From assembly GCF_002105195.1 (NCBI RefSeq), contig NZ_MUHU01000011.1:62001-126000 (forward strand): a stretch of DNA of 64,000 bases, in the 5' to 3' direction. The notes under the pieces are model-generated. The model did no database searches. It was not told the origin of the DNA and saw nothing but the letters and a program-made list of their open reading frames with translations. This document shows positions 16,207 through 24,837 of the stretch, piece by piece. Both the position numbers and the translations under genes were made by a program. Position 1 is the stretch's first letter, and each line of letters starts with the position of its first letter. The DNA comes from Derxia lacustris. Lineage in GTDB: Bacteria; Pseudomonadota; Gammaproteobacteria; Burkholderiales; Burkholderiaceae_E.

Positions 16207-17889
16207 TCAGACGACCGAGGCTTCCTCCGCCGTCACGGCGCACAACAGGCCGAGCCTTGCGCCCGCCGCCAGCACCGCAAGGATCGACGCAGTCACGATG
16301 TTCGCGTGCCTCCCGGCGCCGAAGCGCGTTCCGGCGATGCCGGGTGTCGCCGCTTCCACGATGGCCAGCGCCTGGGCCTGCGCGCTGACATCCAGGGCGC
16401 GCTCCTCGTAGCTGTCCACCCGCAACGGCAGGCCGAGCGCATTCACCGCCGCGTCGATGGGCCCGTTGCCGAATCCGCGCAAGGCACGCCTGCCGGCGCC
16501 GGTCGCAATCTCGATATCGATGCCCTGCTGTCCGTGCGGCGCATCGAACAGGCGGTGACTGCGATACACCGCCTCACCCGGCGCCAGATAAGTGGCGGCG
16601 AACAAGCTCCACAGCTCGTCGCTGCCGACTTCGGCCTCGCTCGCATCGGCATGCGCCTGCACGACGGCGCTGAATTCCACCTGCATGCGGCGCGGCATCG
16701 TCACGCCACGATCGCGTTCGAGCAGGAAGGCGATGCCGCCCTTGCCCGACTGACTGTTGACCCGGACGATGCTGTCGTAGGTACGGCCCAGGTCCTTCGG
16801 GTCGATGGGCAGATAAGGCACCTCCCAGAAACCGTCGGCCGACTGTGCCGCAAAGCCCTTGCGGATCGCGTCCTGGTGCGAGCCCGAGAAGGCGGTGAAC
16901 ACCAGATCGCCGGCATACGGATGGCGCGGATGGATCGGCAGGCCGGTGCAGCTCTCGGCCACGCGCGCCACGCCGGCGATGTCGGAAAAGTCGAGCCCGG
17001 GCGCAATGCCCTGCGTGTACAGGTTGAGCGCCAGGGTTACCAGGTCGACATTGCCGCTGCGCTCGCCGTTGCCGAACAGGCAGCCTTCCACACGCTGCGC
17101 GCCGGCCATCAGCGCGAGCTCAGCGCAGGCCACGCCAGTGCCGCGGTCGTTGTGCGGATGAACCGACAGCACCACATGCTCGCGGCGCTCCAGCCGGCGA
17201 TCCATCCATTCGATCTGGTCGGCGAACACGTTGGGCGTGGCGCCTTCCACCGTTGTCGGCAGGTTGATGATGATCGGCCGTCCGGGCCCGGCGTCCCAGG
17301 CGCGGATCGCGGTGTTGCAGGCTTCGAGCGCCACGGGCAACTCGGTGGCGCAGAAGGTTTCGGGCGAGTACTGGAGCACCCATTCGGTCTCGGGATGCGC
17401 ATCGGCAAGCTGGCGCACCAGGCTCACATGGCGCTCGATCAGCTGCATCACCTCCGGCACCGTCATGCCGAACACCACGCGGCGCCAGACCGGCGCGGTC
17501 GCGTTGTACATGTGGACGATGGCGCGGCTCGCGCCACGCAGCGCCTCGAAGCTGCGCACGATGAGGTCTTCGCGCGCCTGGGTCATGACCATCGGCACGA
17601 CGTCGTCGGGAATGCGTCGACCTTCGATGAGTGTGCGCACCACGTCGAAATCGATCTGCGACGCGGCCGGAAAACCGACCTCGATTTCCTTGAAGCCAAT
17701 GCGCACCAGTTCGTCGAAAAGCTGGAGCTTGCGTTCGCGGTTCATCGGCTCGAACAGCGCCTGGTTGCCATCGCGCAGGTCGGTCGAAAGCCAGATCGGC
17801 GCAGCGGCGATCTGGCGCGACGGCCAGCGGCGATCAGGCAGATCGATGGGCGGAAACGGGCGGTACTTGGAAGACGGATCGGAGATCAT
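16207..17889 (-). CDS. leuA: 2-isopropylmalate synthase
   Basis: A 560-residue LeuA of the longer type that starts PFPPIDLPDRRWPS. It condenses acetyl-CoA with 2-oxoisovalerate, the first committed step of leucine synthesis. The HMGL-like TIM barrel is marked by STDLRDGNQAL (about 36-45), the GFKEIEVGFPAAS segment, the metal-binding HPHNDRG and CLFGNGERSGNVDLVTLALNL. The last 130 or so residues form the LeuA regulatory domain for leucine feedback. The start at ATG 17889 matches the usual family N-terminus; extension to 17967 would run through the leader. It is separated from leuCDB and preceded by its own promoter and leucine-rich leader peptide. Confidence 0.95.
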   Translation of the reverse strand: MISDPSSKYRPFPPIDLPDRRWPSRQIAAAPIWLSTDLRDGNQALFEPMNRERKLQLFDELVRIGFKEIEVGFPAASQIDFDVVRTLIEGRRIPDDVVPMVMTQAREDLIVRSFEALRGASRAIVHMYNATAPVWRRVVFGMTVPEVMQLIERHVSLVRQLADAHPETEWVLQYSPETFCATELPVALEACNTAIRAWDAGPGRPIIINLPTTVEGATPNVFADQIEWMDRRLERREHVVLSVHPHNDRGTGVACAELALMAGAQRVEGCLFGNGERSGNVDLVTLALNLYTQGIAPGLDFSDIAGVARVAESCTGLPIHPRHPYAGDLVFTAFSGSHQDAIRKGFAAQSADGFWEVPYLPIDPKDLGRTYDSIVRVNSQSGKGGIAFLLERDRGVTMPRRMQVEFSAVVQAHADASEAEVGSDELWSLFAATYLAPGEAVYRSHRLFDAPHGQQGIDIEIATGAGRRALRGFGNGPIDAAVNALGLPLRVDSYEERALDVSAQAQALAIVEAATPGIAGTRFGAGRHANIVTASILAVLAAGARLGLLCAVTAEEASVV

Positions 17890-17974
17890 GTGAGCGGCAA
17901 CCTGCCATCCGCGCATGCAGGCGCGGACCGGCGAAAGGGGAATGTGGAATGCGGGAATTGCGCGCACGCCCCTC

Positions 17975-18071
17975 GCAGCCCTTCCGTCGGGAAGGCTGCT
18001 GCATGGCCGGGATCAGGGGGAAGTCAGAGCGTCGAGGACACGACGCCGTTGCGCGCAGGCAGATCCCGGCC
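17975..18071 (-). promoter_or_regulatory. Candidate leucine attenuator of leuA (competing RNA stems)
   Basis: Two structures follow the leucine codons of the leader peptide. First, GGCCGGGATC inside the leader frame (minus strand, 18071-18062) is perfectly complementary to GATCCCGGCC just after its stop (18014-18005). Second, GCAGCCTTCC (17999-17990) pairs with GGAAGGGCTGC (17985-17975) around a 4-base loop, with one bulge. A ribosome slowed at the leucine codons would cover or expose the first segment and could change downstream folding. No U-tract follows the second stem, so termination may be factor-dependent or control may act on translation. Confidence 0.5.
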
Positions 18072-18119
18072 AAGCACTAGGCTTAGCTCAAGGACGGGAA
18101 GGCGGCGCGCGATGGACAT
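18024..18119 (-). CDS. leuL: Leucine-rich leader peptide of leuA
   Basis: A 31-codon frame starts at ATG 18119 and stops at TGA 18024, between the leuA promoter and leuA. Seven of 31 residues are leucine, five of them within codons 7-16, and they use CTT, CTT, CTA, CTA and CTT, codons that are rare in this GC-rich genome where CTG/CTC dominate. This is the hallmark of leader peptides that sense charged leucyl-tRNA. The predicted transcription start lies at or within a base or two of the ATG, so the leader would be translated as a leaderless or nearly leaderless message. No ribosome-binding site is present. Symbol given by function. Confidence 0.65.
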   Translation of the reverse strand: MSIARRLPVLELSLVLGRDLPARNGVVSSTL

Positions 18120-18126
18120 GGGCTTG

Positions 18127-18156
18127 ACCATAGCCGCCAGCGCGCAAGGCTGTCAA
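18127..18156 (-). promoter_or_regulatory. Sigma-70 promoter of the leuL-leuA transcript
   Basis: A perfect -35 TTGACA (18156-18151) is followed after 18 bases by -10 TATGGT (18132-18127). The expected start of transcription is near 18120, one base before the leader ATG. The promoter lies directly after the terminator that closes the preceding small membrane-protein gene. Confidence 0.72.
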
Positions 18157-18168
18157 CAAAGAGGACAG

Positions 18169-18204
18169 CAACGAAAAAGCCCGCTTGCGCGGGCTTTTTC
18201 GTTG
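18169..18204 (-). terminator. Intrinsic terminator after the DUF1328-like gene
   Basis: A long perfect hairpin, AACGAAAAAGCCCGC / GCGGGCTTTTTCGTT with a TTGC-type loop, ends in a T-run on either strand. It lies 15 bases past the stop of the small membrane-protein gene and isolates it from the leuA promoter downstream. The symmetrical A/T flanks make it usable in both directions. Confidence 0.85.
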
Positions 18205-18219
18205 GGCGTCACCGACCGG

Positions 18220-18429
18220 TCAGCGTCGCTCGACCGTCGCTGGCACGGCTGCCGGCACGCGCCGGAAGGCGGTCGGCGTCATCGCCATCGCAAAACTGAC
18301 GGCAAACGCGACCAGCGAACCAAAGCACAGCAGCCGTGCCGGCAGCACGGCCACGGCCGATGCAGCACCAAAGCCGTAAACCCCTGCGGCGAGCGCCAGC
18401 GCGGCGAACAGCAGCGCAAGTTTGAGCAT
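18220..18429 (-). CDS. Small membrane protein, DUF1328/YtjA-like
   Basis: A 69-residue protein with two hydrophobic helices (about 2-27 and 31-51) and an arginine-containing tail. The pattern ALLFAALALAAGVYGFGAASAVA resembles the DUF1328 (YtjA) family of small inner-membrane proteins of unknown role. An AGGAG ribosome-binding site lies 6 bases before the ATG and a strong terminator follows, so it forms a single-gene unit. The family match is from memory of the motif and moderate. Confidence 0.7.
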   Translation of the reverse strand: MLKLALLFAALALAAGVYGFGAASAVAVLPARLLCFGSLVAFAVSFAMAMTPTAFRRVPAAVPATVERR

Positions 18430-18559
18430 CGGGATCTCCTGAAAGAGGCGGGACCGGCAAGCCGGTCGGGAAGCCTGACCCTAACCGTTGCCGCCGGCCC
18501 GGCCTGTAGGAGATGCCCTCGCCCGCTTGTGGGACAGCCCGGGAGCGGCCGCCACGCGT

Positions 18560-19429
18560 TCACACGTAGGCGCGCTCGCGCATCCACTTGGTGGCGATCC
18601 ACTTCTCGCCCTTGCCCACCGGCGCGCCGCCGTGCAGCGTGCGCGGATCGACCTGTTCCTGATCGTCGAGGCTTTCGAAGTAGAGCGCATTGCCGCGCTG
18701 CGGCTTCACCTCCAGCCCGAGCGACGGGAACACCGTCGCGCCGCCGGCCTCGACATCGCTCAGATACATGATGAGCGTGGCGACGCGCTGGCCGCCGCGC
18801 TCCAGCTGGCGCCGGCCGCCGGCCTCGTTGACGTTGAAGTAGTCGTAGTGCGGCGAGTATTCGGCGCCGACGCCGTAGCGCAGGATCTGCATCGGCTCCT
18901 GCTGCGCCACTTCAAAGCCGAGCATGCGTTCGATGCGCGCCTCGATGGCTGCGACCAGCGGGTTCTCGCCGTGGTTGAAGTAGGTGCCTTCGGAAGTGCG
19001 CGCCGCGTCGGGCACGAAGTCGCCGGTGCCCGGATCGACCACCAGCGAGGGCTTGATCTTGCTGCGCGACAACGCCACCAGCTGCTCGCATTCGTCGCTG
19101 CTGAGCAGGCCGCCGAACAGCACGGTGCGCGGCGCAGCGAGCGCGAACAGCACCTCGACCTCGCGGTCGGTCAGGTCGAGCGCATTGGGCGCCTGGGCCG
19201 CGCCCTCGGCCACGGTGGACAGCGGGCCGTCGTTGGCGGCTGGCGCGCCGTCGTCGTCCTCGGCCGGCAGCGGGCTGGTGGCGGCGCGCACGATGCGTTC
19301 GGCATAGGCGCGCGGATGGCCCGACTGCACCATCGCATCGACCAGCGACGCGGCAGTGCAGCCGCGCGCGATCTGGCTGTCGAGCCAGGCTTTCAGCTCG
19401 TTGGACAAGGCAGGGGTCTGAACCGACAT
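18560..19429 (-). CDS. 2-oxoglutarate/Fe(II) oxygenase, prolyl-4-hydroxylase type
   Basis: A 289-residue protein with a C-terminal (about 100-289) double-stranded beta-helix of the P4Hc family. Iron ligands are H194 and D196 in YSPHYDYF and H266 in RTLHGGAPV, and the 2-oxoglutarate-binding lysine is K276 in GEKWIATKW. RTSEGTYF and LIMYLSDVEAGGATVFPSLG are further family segments. The N-terminal 90 residues form a helical extension ending in an acidic linker. It likely hydroxylates a protein or peptide; the substrate is unknown. It lies 36 bases downstream of metZ and is probably co-transcribed with it. Confidence 0.88.
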   Translation of the reverse strand: MSVQTPALSNELKAWLDSQIARGCTAASLVDAMVQSGHPRAYAERIVRAATSPLPAEDDDGAPAANDGPLSTVAEGAAQAPNALDLTDREVEVLFALAAPRTVLFGGLLSSDECEQLVALSRSKIKPSLVVDPGTGDFVPDAARTSEGTYFNHGENPLVAAIEARIERMLGFEVAQQEPMQILRYGVGAEYSPHYDYFNVNEAGGRRQLERGGQRVATLIMYLSDVEAGGATVFPSLGLEVKPQRGNALYFESLDDQEQVDPRTLHGGAPVGKGEKWIATKWMRERAYV

Positions 19430-19465
19430 GCGTGACTCCGGGAAAAGGGGAATCGGTGACGGCGC

Positions 19466-20677
19466 TCAGCCGGCCAGCCCGCGGGCCAGATCGCGGCAGA
19501 GGTCGTCCGGATGTTCGAGGCCGACGGCGAAGCGGATCAGCCCTTCGGTGATGCCGGCGGCGGCGCGCACTTCGGGCGACACGCGGCCGTGGGTGGTCGT
19601 GGCCGGATGGGTGATGGTGGTGCGCGTGTCGCCGAGGTTGGCGGTGATCGACACCAGCCGGGTGCTGTCGATGACGCGCCAGGCGTTGGCGCGCTGCTCC
19701 TCGGGCGTGGCGCCCTTGAGCTCGAAGCTGAGCACCGCGCCGCCGAGCCGCTGCTGGCGCTGCGCCAGCGCGAACTGCGGATGCGACTCCAGCCCCGGAT
19801 AGATCACGCGCGCCACCTGCGGCTGCGCCTCCAGCCAGCGCGCGACGGCCAGCGCATTGGCGCTCTGGCGCTCCATGCGGATCGACAGCGTCTCCAGCCC
19901 CTTGAGCAGCACCCAGGCATTGAACGGCGACAGCGTCGGGCCGGCGGTGCGCAGGAAGGGCAGCATCTGGTCCTTGATGAAGGCCTTGCTGCCGACGATG
20001 GCGCCGCCGAGCACGCGGCCCTGGCCGTCGATGTACTTGGTGGCCGAATGGATCACCACATCGGCGCCGAGCGCCAGCGGCTGTTGCAGCGCCGGCGTGC
20101 AGAAGCAGTTGTCGACCACCAGCAGCACGCCGGCGGCCTTGGATACCGCCGCCAGCGCCGCGATGTCGGCCAGCTCCATCATCGGGTTCGACGGCGTCTC
20201 GACATAGAACAGCCTGGTCTCGGGCCGCAGCGCCGCCTGCCAGGCGGCCGGATCGCTCGGCGACACATAGGTGGTGCTGATGCCGAAGCGCCCGAGGATG
20301 TTGCTGAACAGCTGGTTGGTCGAGCCGAACAGCCCGGTCGACGCGACCAGATGGTCGCCGGCCTTCAGCACGCCCATGCAGCAGGTCAGGATGGCGCTCA
20401 TGCCCGAGGCGGTGGCGAGCGCGGCTTCCGCACCTTCGAGCGCGGCGAGGCGCTGCTCGAACATCGCGACCGTGGGATTGGTGAAGCGCGAATACACATT
20501 GCCCTCGACCCGGCCCGAGAAGCGGTCGGCCGCCTCGGCCGCGCTGCCGAACACATAGGACGAGGTGAGGAACATCGCCTCGGCATGCTCGCCAAAGCCG
20601 GTGCGCGCGGTGCCGGCGCGCACGCCGATGGTTTCGATGGCCCAGTCGTCGGAGCCCGGAAAGTCCTGGTCTTGCAT
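19466..20677 (-). CDS. metZ: O-succinylhomoserine sulfhydrylase
   Basis: A 403-residue Cys/Met-metabolism PLP enzyme that makes homocysteine from O-succinylhomoserine and sulfide. The start DDWAIETIGVRAG, the YSRFTNPT substrate-loop motif (about 62-69), D189 in VVDNCFCTP and the PLP lysine K214 in HSATKYIDGQG are typical of MetZ. It follows a SAM-II riboswitch and terminator, so expression should fall when S-adenosylmethionine is plentiful. An AGGA ribosome-binding site precedes the ATG. MetB-type cystathionine synthase is the alternative, less likely with this riboswitch and N-terminus. Confidence 0.94.
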   Translation of the reverse strand: MQDQDFPGSDDWAIETIGVRAGTARTGFGEHAEAMFLTSSYVFGSAAEAADRFSGRVEGNVYSRFTNPTVAMFEQRLAALEGAEAALATASGMSAILTCCMGVLKAGDHLVASTGLFGSTNQLFSNILGRFGISTTYVSPSDPAAWQAALRPETRLFYVETPSNPMMELADIAALAAVSKAAGVLLVVDNCFCTPALQQPLALGADVVIHSATKYIDGQGRVLGGAIVGSKAFIKDQMLPFLRTAGPTLSPFNAWVLLKGLETLSIRMERQSANALAVARWLEAQPQVARVIYPGLESHPQFALAQRQQRLGGAVLSFELKGATPEEQRANAWRVIDSTRLVSITANLGDTRTTITHPATTTHGRVSPEVRAAAGITEGLIRFAVGLEHPDDLCRDLARGLAG

Positions 20678-20687
20678 GTTGGTGTCC

Positions 20688-20729
20688 TGAAAAGACGAAA
20701 CCCCGCAGAGGCTTCGCGCCAGAGCGGGG
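20688..20729 (-). terminator. Terminator between the SAM-II riboswitch and metZ
   Basis: On the minus strand CCCCGC and GCGGGG enclose an internal GGC/GCC stem, followed by TTTCGTCTTTT. It lies between the aptamer and the metZ ribosome-binding site, so it is the natural expression platform for transcriptional control. Confidence 0.75.
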
Positions 20730-20751
20730 TCGGACCGGAGTCGGTAACGCC

Positions 20752-20826
20752 GCGCTTTAGCTGGATTTGTTGGTGGCGCCGACCGGCTCCGCCCGCGCCC
20801 GCAAGCTGACTAGTCAAATCGGCGCT
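20752..20826 (-). promoter_or_regulatory. SAM-II riboswitch upstream of metZ
   Basis: Read on the minus strand, the element has the SAM-II pseudoknot plan. P1 is GCGCC (20825-20821) with GGCGC (20799-20795). The P1 loop contains GATTTGA and CTTGC, and GATTTG (20820-20815) pairs with CAAATC (20769-20764) to form P2. The conserved GCTAAAGC follows at 20761-20754. The segment between P1 and the second half is a little longer than in compact examples. SAM-II elements are known before metZ/metA-type genes in alpha- and betaproteobacteria. Confidence 0.85.
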
Positions 20827-20834
20827 CGGCCGGG

Positions 20835-20864
20835 ATTAGACCCGCCGGCTTTGGCGAGCGTCAA
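20835..20864 (-). promoter_or_regulatory. Sigma-70 promoter of the riboswitch-metZ transcript
   Basis: The -35 TTGACG (20864-20859) and -10 TCTAAT (20840-20835) are spaced by 18 bases, placing the start of transcription near 20828, just before the riboswitch. The -35 element overlaps the stop codon of the upstream exporter gene. Confidence 0.65.
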
Positions 20865-22063
20865 GTCGGCGCGCCGGCCCGGGCCGGTGCCGCATAGCGC
20901 AGGCTCGCGGCCCAGGCCAGCGTGGTGAAGCTGGCAATCGCCAGCCCCATCGAGCCCGGCAGCTCGGGCAGCAGGCCGATCACCGCGCCGGCGATCACCG
21001 CGCCGAGCGATTGCGACACGCCCAGCACCGACGAGGCCGCGCCGGCCTGGGCGCCGAACGGCGCCATCGCGATCACGGTGATGTTGGGCGAGATGAGCCC
21101 GACCAGCGCGATCACGCAGAACATCGGCAGCGCCGTGGCCCAGATCTGGTCGGCCAGCAGCGTGCTGCCGGCCAGCAGCGCCAGCCCGGCCAGCGCCTGC
21201 GCCGCCACGCCCCGGCGCAGCAGCCGCATCGGGCCGAGCCGATGCGCCAGCCGCGCATTGATGCGCGCACCCGCCACAAAGCCGATCGAATTGACCGCGA
21301 ACAGCCAGGAAAAATGGCTCGGCGCGACGCCGAAGTGATCGATGAACACGAAGGGCGACGCGGCCAGGTAGCTGAAGATCGCGCCGAATTCCATCGCCAC
21401 CGCGAAGGCCGACAGCGCCAGCACCGGCTGCGGCAGCACCTCGACCAGACCGATCAGCGAGCGCGCCACCGAGGCCGAGCGGTTGTGCCGCTCGTGCGTC
21501 TCGGCCAGGCCCCAGTACACCGCCGCGACCGCGCCAAAGCCGAACAGCGCCATCAGCCCGAACATCGCGCGCCAGCCGGCAATGCCGAGCAGCGCGCCGC
21601 CGACGATGGGCCCGAGGATCGGCGCAAGGCCGGTGGTGAGCATCATCAGCGCCATGAAATGGGCCGCGTCGGCGCCGGTATAGCGGTCGCGCACCACGGC
21701 CCGCGCGATCACCATGCCGGCCGCGCCGCCGATGGCTTGCAGCGCGCGCAGCAGGATCAGCGCATCGACCGCGCCGGCCAGCGCGCAGCCGAGCGAGGCC
21801 AGCCCGTAGAGCGCCAGCCCGAACAGCAGCGGTCCGCGCCGGCCAAAGCGGTCGGACAGCGGCCCGTAGAGCAGCTGCCCGAGCGCCATGCCGGCGAAGA
21901 AGGACACGAGCGTGTGCTGCACCGCCGCATTGCTCGCGCCCAGCTCGACCGCGATGGTCGGCAGCGCCGGCAGATACATGTCGGTGGACAGCGGCGCCAC
22001 TGCCGAGACGGCGCCGAGCAGCGCGGCCAGCCGGGCGCGCGCCGATCCTTCGAGTACGGGCAT
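20861..22063 (-). CDS. Bcr/CflA-family multidrug efflux transporter (MFS)
   Basis: A 400-residue, 12-helix major facilitator protein of the Bcr/CflA drug:H+ antiporter family. Family marks are SAVAPLSTDMYLPALPTIA in helix 1, the loop GPLSDRFGRRGPLL, and ARAVVRDRYTG after helix 4. ATG 22063 is preferred because AAGG lies 9 bases upstream; ATG 22072 overlaps that signal. The gene is divergent from the flavin reductase. The exported compound cannot be inferred. Confidence 0.9.
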   Translation of the reverse strand: MPVLEGSARARLAALLGAVSAVAPLSTDMYLPALPTIAVELGASNAAVQHTLVSFFAGMALGQLLYGPLSDRFGRRGPLLFGLALYGLASLGCALAGAVDALILLRALQAIGGAAGMVIARAVVRDRYTGADAAHFMALMMLTTGLAPILGPIVGGALLGIAGWRAMFGLMALFGFGAVAAVYWGLAETHERHNRSASVARSLIGLVEVLPQPVLALSAFAVAMEFGAIFSYLAASPFVFIDHFGVAPSHFSWLFAVNSIGFVAGARINARLAHRLGPMRLLRRGVAAQALAGLALLAGSTLLADQIWATALPMFCVIALVGLISPNITVIAMAPFGAQAGAASSVLGVSQSLGAVIAGAVIGLLPELPGSMGLAIASFTTLAWAASLRYAAPARAGAPT

Positions 22064-22194
22064 GGCCCCCATCCTTGTGCTGCTGCGCCTGGCGCCCGAG
22101 GCGCCGCGCAAAAGGCCGCGATCATCGCACCGGCGGGCGCCGGGCGTGCTGCGGTCACAATGCGGCTGTCGTCCAACCCTCCAAGGAACCAGAC

Positions 22195-22710
22195 ATGGCA
22201 GTCGCTTCCGATGCCTACAAGGCAGGCATGCGCCGGCTCGCAGCCGGCGTCACCCTCATCACCACGCCGGGCGCGGCCGGGCCGTCGGGGCTCACCGCCA
22301 CCGCCGTGTGCTCGGTCTCGGCCGATCCGCCGATCCTGCTGTGCTGCGTCAATCGCGGCAGCGCCTCGCATGCGGCGCTGCTCGAAGCCGGCGTGTTCGC
22401 GGTGAATGTGCTGAGCACCGCCGACCGGCCGCTGTCGGACCGCTTTGCCGGGCGGCTCACGCCGGCCGAGAAGTTCGCCGAAGGTGAATGGGGCGTGCTC
22501 GAAACCGGCTCGCCGGTGCTGGCCAGCGCGCTCGCCGCCTTCGACTGCCGGCTGGTGCAGGCGGTGGACGCCGGCACGCATGCGGTGCTGTTCGGCGAGG
22601 TGCAGGCGGTGACCGTGGCCGACGATCCCGAGCTGCACGGCCTGCTCTATGCCGACGGCGGCTATGGCCGCTTCGCGACCCCGAGCGACGATATCGATCA
22701 GGGTTTCTGA
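22195..22710 (+). CDS. Flavin reductase-like FMN-binding protein
   Basis: A 171-residue protein of the flavin reductase family (split-barrel FMN fold). It has the start YKAGMRRLAAGVTLITT, the SGLTATAVCSVSADPPILLCCVNRGS segment that holds the flavin, and a conserved DRFAG. Such proteins supply reduced FMN to a two-component monooxygenase, but no partner is adjacent. AAGGA precedes the ATG by 8 bases. It converges with purF across a 47-base GC-rich gap. Confidence 0.88.
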   Translation: MAVASDAYKAGMRRLAAGVTLITTPGAAGPSGLTATAVCSVSADPPILLCCVNRGSASHAALLEAGVFAVNVLSTADRPLSDRFAGRLTPAEKFAEGEWGVLETGSPVLASALAAFDCRLVQAVDAGTHAVLFGEVQAVTVADDPELHGLLYADGGYGRFATPSDDIDQGF

Positions 22711-22757
22711 GCGGCGGCGCGGCGGGCCGGTTTCAGCGCCGCACCGCCGCGCGCGGC

Positions 22758-24281
22758 TCAGTCGCCCGACGCCAGATTGAGATTGAGCTGCGAGCGCGCC
22801 GGCAGATCGGGCGCGGCCGCCTTGCCGGCGACGCGCTGGGCTTCGAGCGCATCGAGATAGGCCGCCGACACGTCGCCGGTGATGTAGTGGCCGTCGAAGC
22901 AGCTGGCCTCGAAGTTCTGGATGTGCACGCCCAGATCGCGCACCGAGCGCTTCATCGCGTCGATGTCTTGGTAGACGAGGCCGTCGGCCTCGATCATCCG
23001 CATGATTTCTTCATCCGAACGGCCGTGGGCGATCAGCTCGCCGCGCGTCGGCATGTCGATGCCGTACACATTCGGGAAGCGCACCGGCGGCGCGGCCGAC
23101 GCGAAGATCACCTTGTTGGCGCCGGCGTCGCGCGCCATGTTCACGATCTCGCGGCTGGTCGTGCCGCGCACGATCGAGTCGTCGACCAGCAGCACGTTCT
23201 TGCCCTTGAACTCGGTCGGCAGCGCCGACAGCTTCTGGCGCACGCTTTTCTTGCGCACCGCCTGGCCCGGCATGATGAAGGTGCGGCCCACATAGCGGTT
23301 CTTGAAGAAGCCTTCGCGGAAGTCGAGACCGAGCTTCATCGCCAGCTGCATCGCGGCCGGGCGCGAGGTGTCGGGGATCGGCATCACCACATCGATGTCG
23401 CCGGCCGAGAACTCGCGCTTGAACTTCTCGGCCAGGTATTCGCCCATGCGCAGCCGCGCGCCGTAGACGCTCACGCCATCCATGATCGAGTCGGGCCGCG
23501 CGAAGTACACGTACTCGAAGATGCAGGGATTGAGCGTGGGCTTGTCGGCGCACTGGTAGGAATTGAAGTTGCCGTCCTCGTCGATGAAGATCGCCTCGCC
23601 CGGCGCCACGTCGCGCACAAAGCGGAAGCCCATGCCTTCGAGCACGACCGACTCGCTCGCCACCAGGTACTCGGTGCCCTCGTCGGTCTCGTTGACGCCG
23701 TAGCACAGCGGCCGGATGCCATGCGGATCGCGGAACGCCAGGATGCCGGTGTTGGCGATGTGCGCCACGCAGGCATAGGCGCCGCGCACCCGGCGATGCA
23801 GGCCCGACACGGCGCGGAAGATGGTGGCCGGATCGAGCGTGAACGAACTCGTCGCTTCTTGCAGCTCATGCGCCAGCACGTTGAGCAGCACCTCGCTGTC
23901 GCTGCTGGTGTTGATGTGGCGACGGTCCTTGCGGAACATGTCGTTCATCAGCTCGGCAGCGTTGGTGAGATTGCCGTTGTGCCCGAGCGTGATGCCGAAC
24001 GGCGCGTTCACGTAGAACGGTTGCGCTTCTTCGGGATCGCTCGACGAGCCGGCGGTGGGATAGCGCACATGGCCGATGCCGATGTTGCCGGCAAGGTTGC
24101 GCATGTTGCGGGTGCGGAAGATCTCGCGCACCAGCCCGTTGCCCTTCCACATGTTGAAGGTGCTGCTCGATCCGGTGGCAATGCCGGCCGCATCCTGGCC
24201 GCGATGCTGCAACAGCATCAGCGAGTCATAGAGCATCTGGTTGACGGGCGTACGGGCCACGAGGCCGACGATTCCACACAT
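22758..24281 (-). CDS. purF: Amidophosphoribosyltransferase
   Basis: A 507-residue PurF, the first step of purine synthesis. The N-terminal class II glutamine amidotransferase domain begins with the nucleophile C2 (MCGIVGLV) with no propeptide and has the [12 protein letters not shown] motif. The C-terminal phosphoribosyltransferase domain has the PRPP loop [14 protein letters not shown]. It follows cvpA by 18 bases, the same pair as in E. coli, and ends the leftward housekeeping block. Confidence 0.97.
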   Translation of the reverse strand: MCGIVGLVARTPVNQMLYDSLMLLQHRGQDAAGIATGSSSTFNMWKGNGLVREIFRTRNMRNLAGNIGIGHVRYPTAGSSSDPEEAQPFYVNAPFGITLGHNGNLTNAAELMNDMFRKDRRHINTSSDSEVLLNVLAHELQEATSSFTLDPATIFRAVSGLHRRVRGAYACVAHIANTGILAFRDPHGIRPLCYGVNETDEGTEYLVASESVVLEGMGFRFVRDVAPGEAIFIDEDGNFNSYQCADKPTLNPCIFEYVYFARPDSIMDGVSVYGARLRMGEYLAEKFKREFSAGDIDVVMPIPDTSRPAAMQLAMKLGLDFREGFFKNRYVGRTFIMPGQAVRKKSVRQKLSALPTEFKGKNVLLVDDSIVRGTTSREIVNMARDAGANKVIFASAAPPVRFPNVYGIDMPTRGELIAHGRSDEEIMRMIEADGLVYQDIDAMKRSVRDLGVHIQNFEASCFDGHYITGDVSAAYLDALEAQRVAGKAAAPDLPARSQLNLNLASGD

Positions 24282-24299
24282 GGCATTCCCCGAGGAAAA

Positions 24300-24785
24300 C
24301 TAGACCTGCCAGACCGGACCGGCATCGGACGGAACAACGTCGCGAAACCAGCCGAGCACGGCAACGACATAAGGCAGAAGCAGCGACCCGGTCCAGGCGG
24401 CCGACTGGACGACCGGCGTGTGACCGAGCACGAAAATGAGCAGCGCCACGGCCAGCAGGCCGCGCAGCAATCCGAATACCGCGCCGAGCAGGCGATCGAC
24501 GACGCCCAGCCCGGCAGCCCTGAGCGCGCCGGCCAGCAGGCGGCCGAGCAGCGAACTCGAAATCATCACGCCCAGAAACACGATCAGGCCGCCAGCCATC
24601 ATGCGTGCGCCGGGATTCCAGTCGGCGGGCAAAGCCGCTGCCATCAGCGGCGCCCAGAAGAACACGGCGATCACGGCCGCAATCCAGCCGACAAGCGAGA
24701 AAACCTCACGCACCAGACCGCGCCACAGCGCCACCGCCAGCGACAGGCCCAATGCGCCGACGATCAGCCAGTCGATCGAGGTCAT
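24300..24785 (-). CDS. cvpA: CvpA-family membrane protein
   Basis: A 161-residue inner-membrane protein with four helices and the CvpA start SIDWLIVGALGLSLAVALWRGLVREVFSLVGWI. CvpA is needed for colicin V production and stress tolerance in E. coli. It lies just upstream of purF as in enterobacteria and after the SPOR-domain gene. Confidence 0.92.
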   Translation of the reverse strand: MTSIDWLIVGALGLSLAVALWRGLVREVFSLVGWIAAVIAVFFWAPLMAAALPADWNPGARMMAGGLIVFLGVMISSSLLGRLLAGALRAAGLGVVDRLLGAVFGLLRGLLAVALLIFVLGHTPVVQSAAWTGSLLLPYVVAVLGWFRDVVPSDAGPVWQV

Positions 24786-24837
24786 GCGGCGAGCGGGCGA
24801 CGGACCGGGACGACGGCGGGCGCGCGGGCAACGGGCA

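Noticed and set aside
22711..22757. Terminator between the flavin reductase gene and purF
   Set aside because: Only GC-rich low-complexity complementarity with no T-run; not specific enough.
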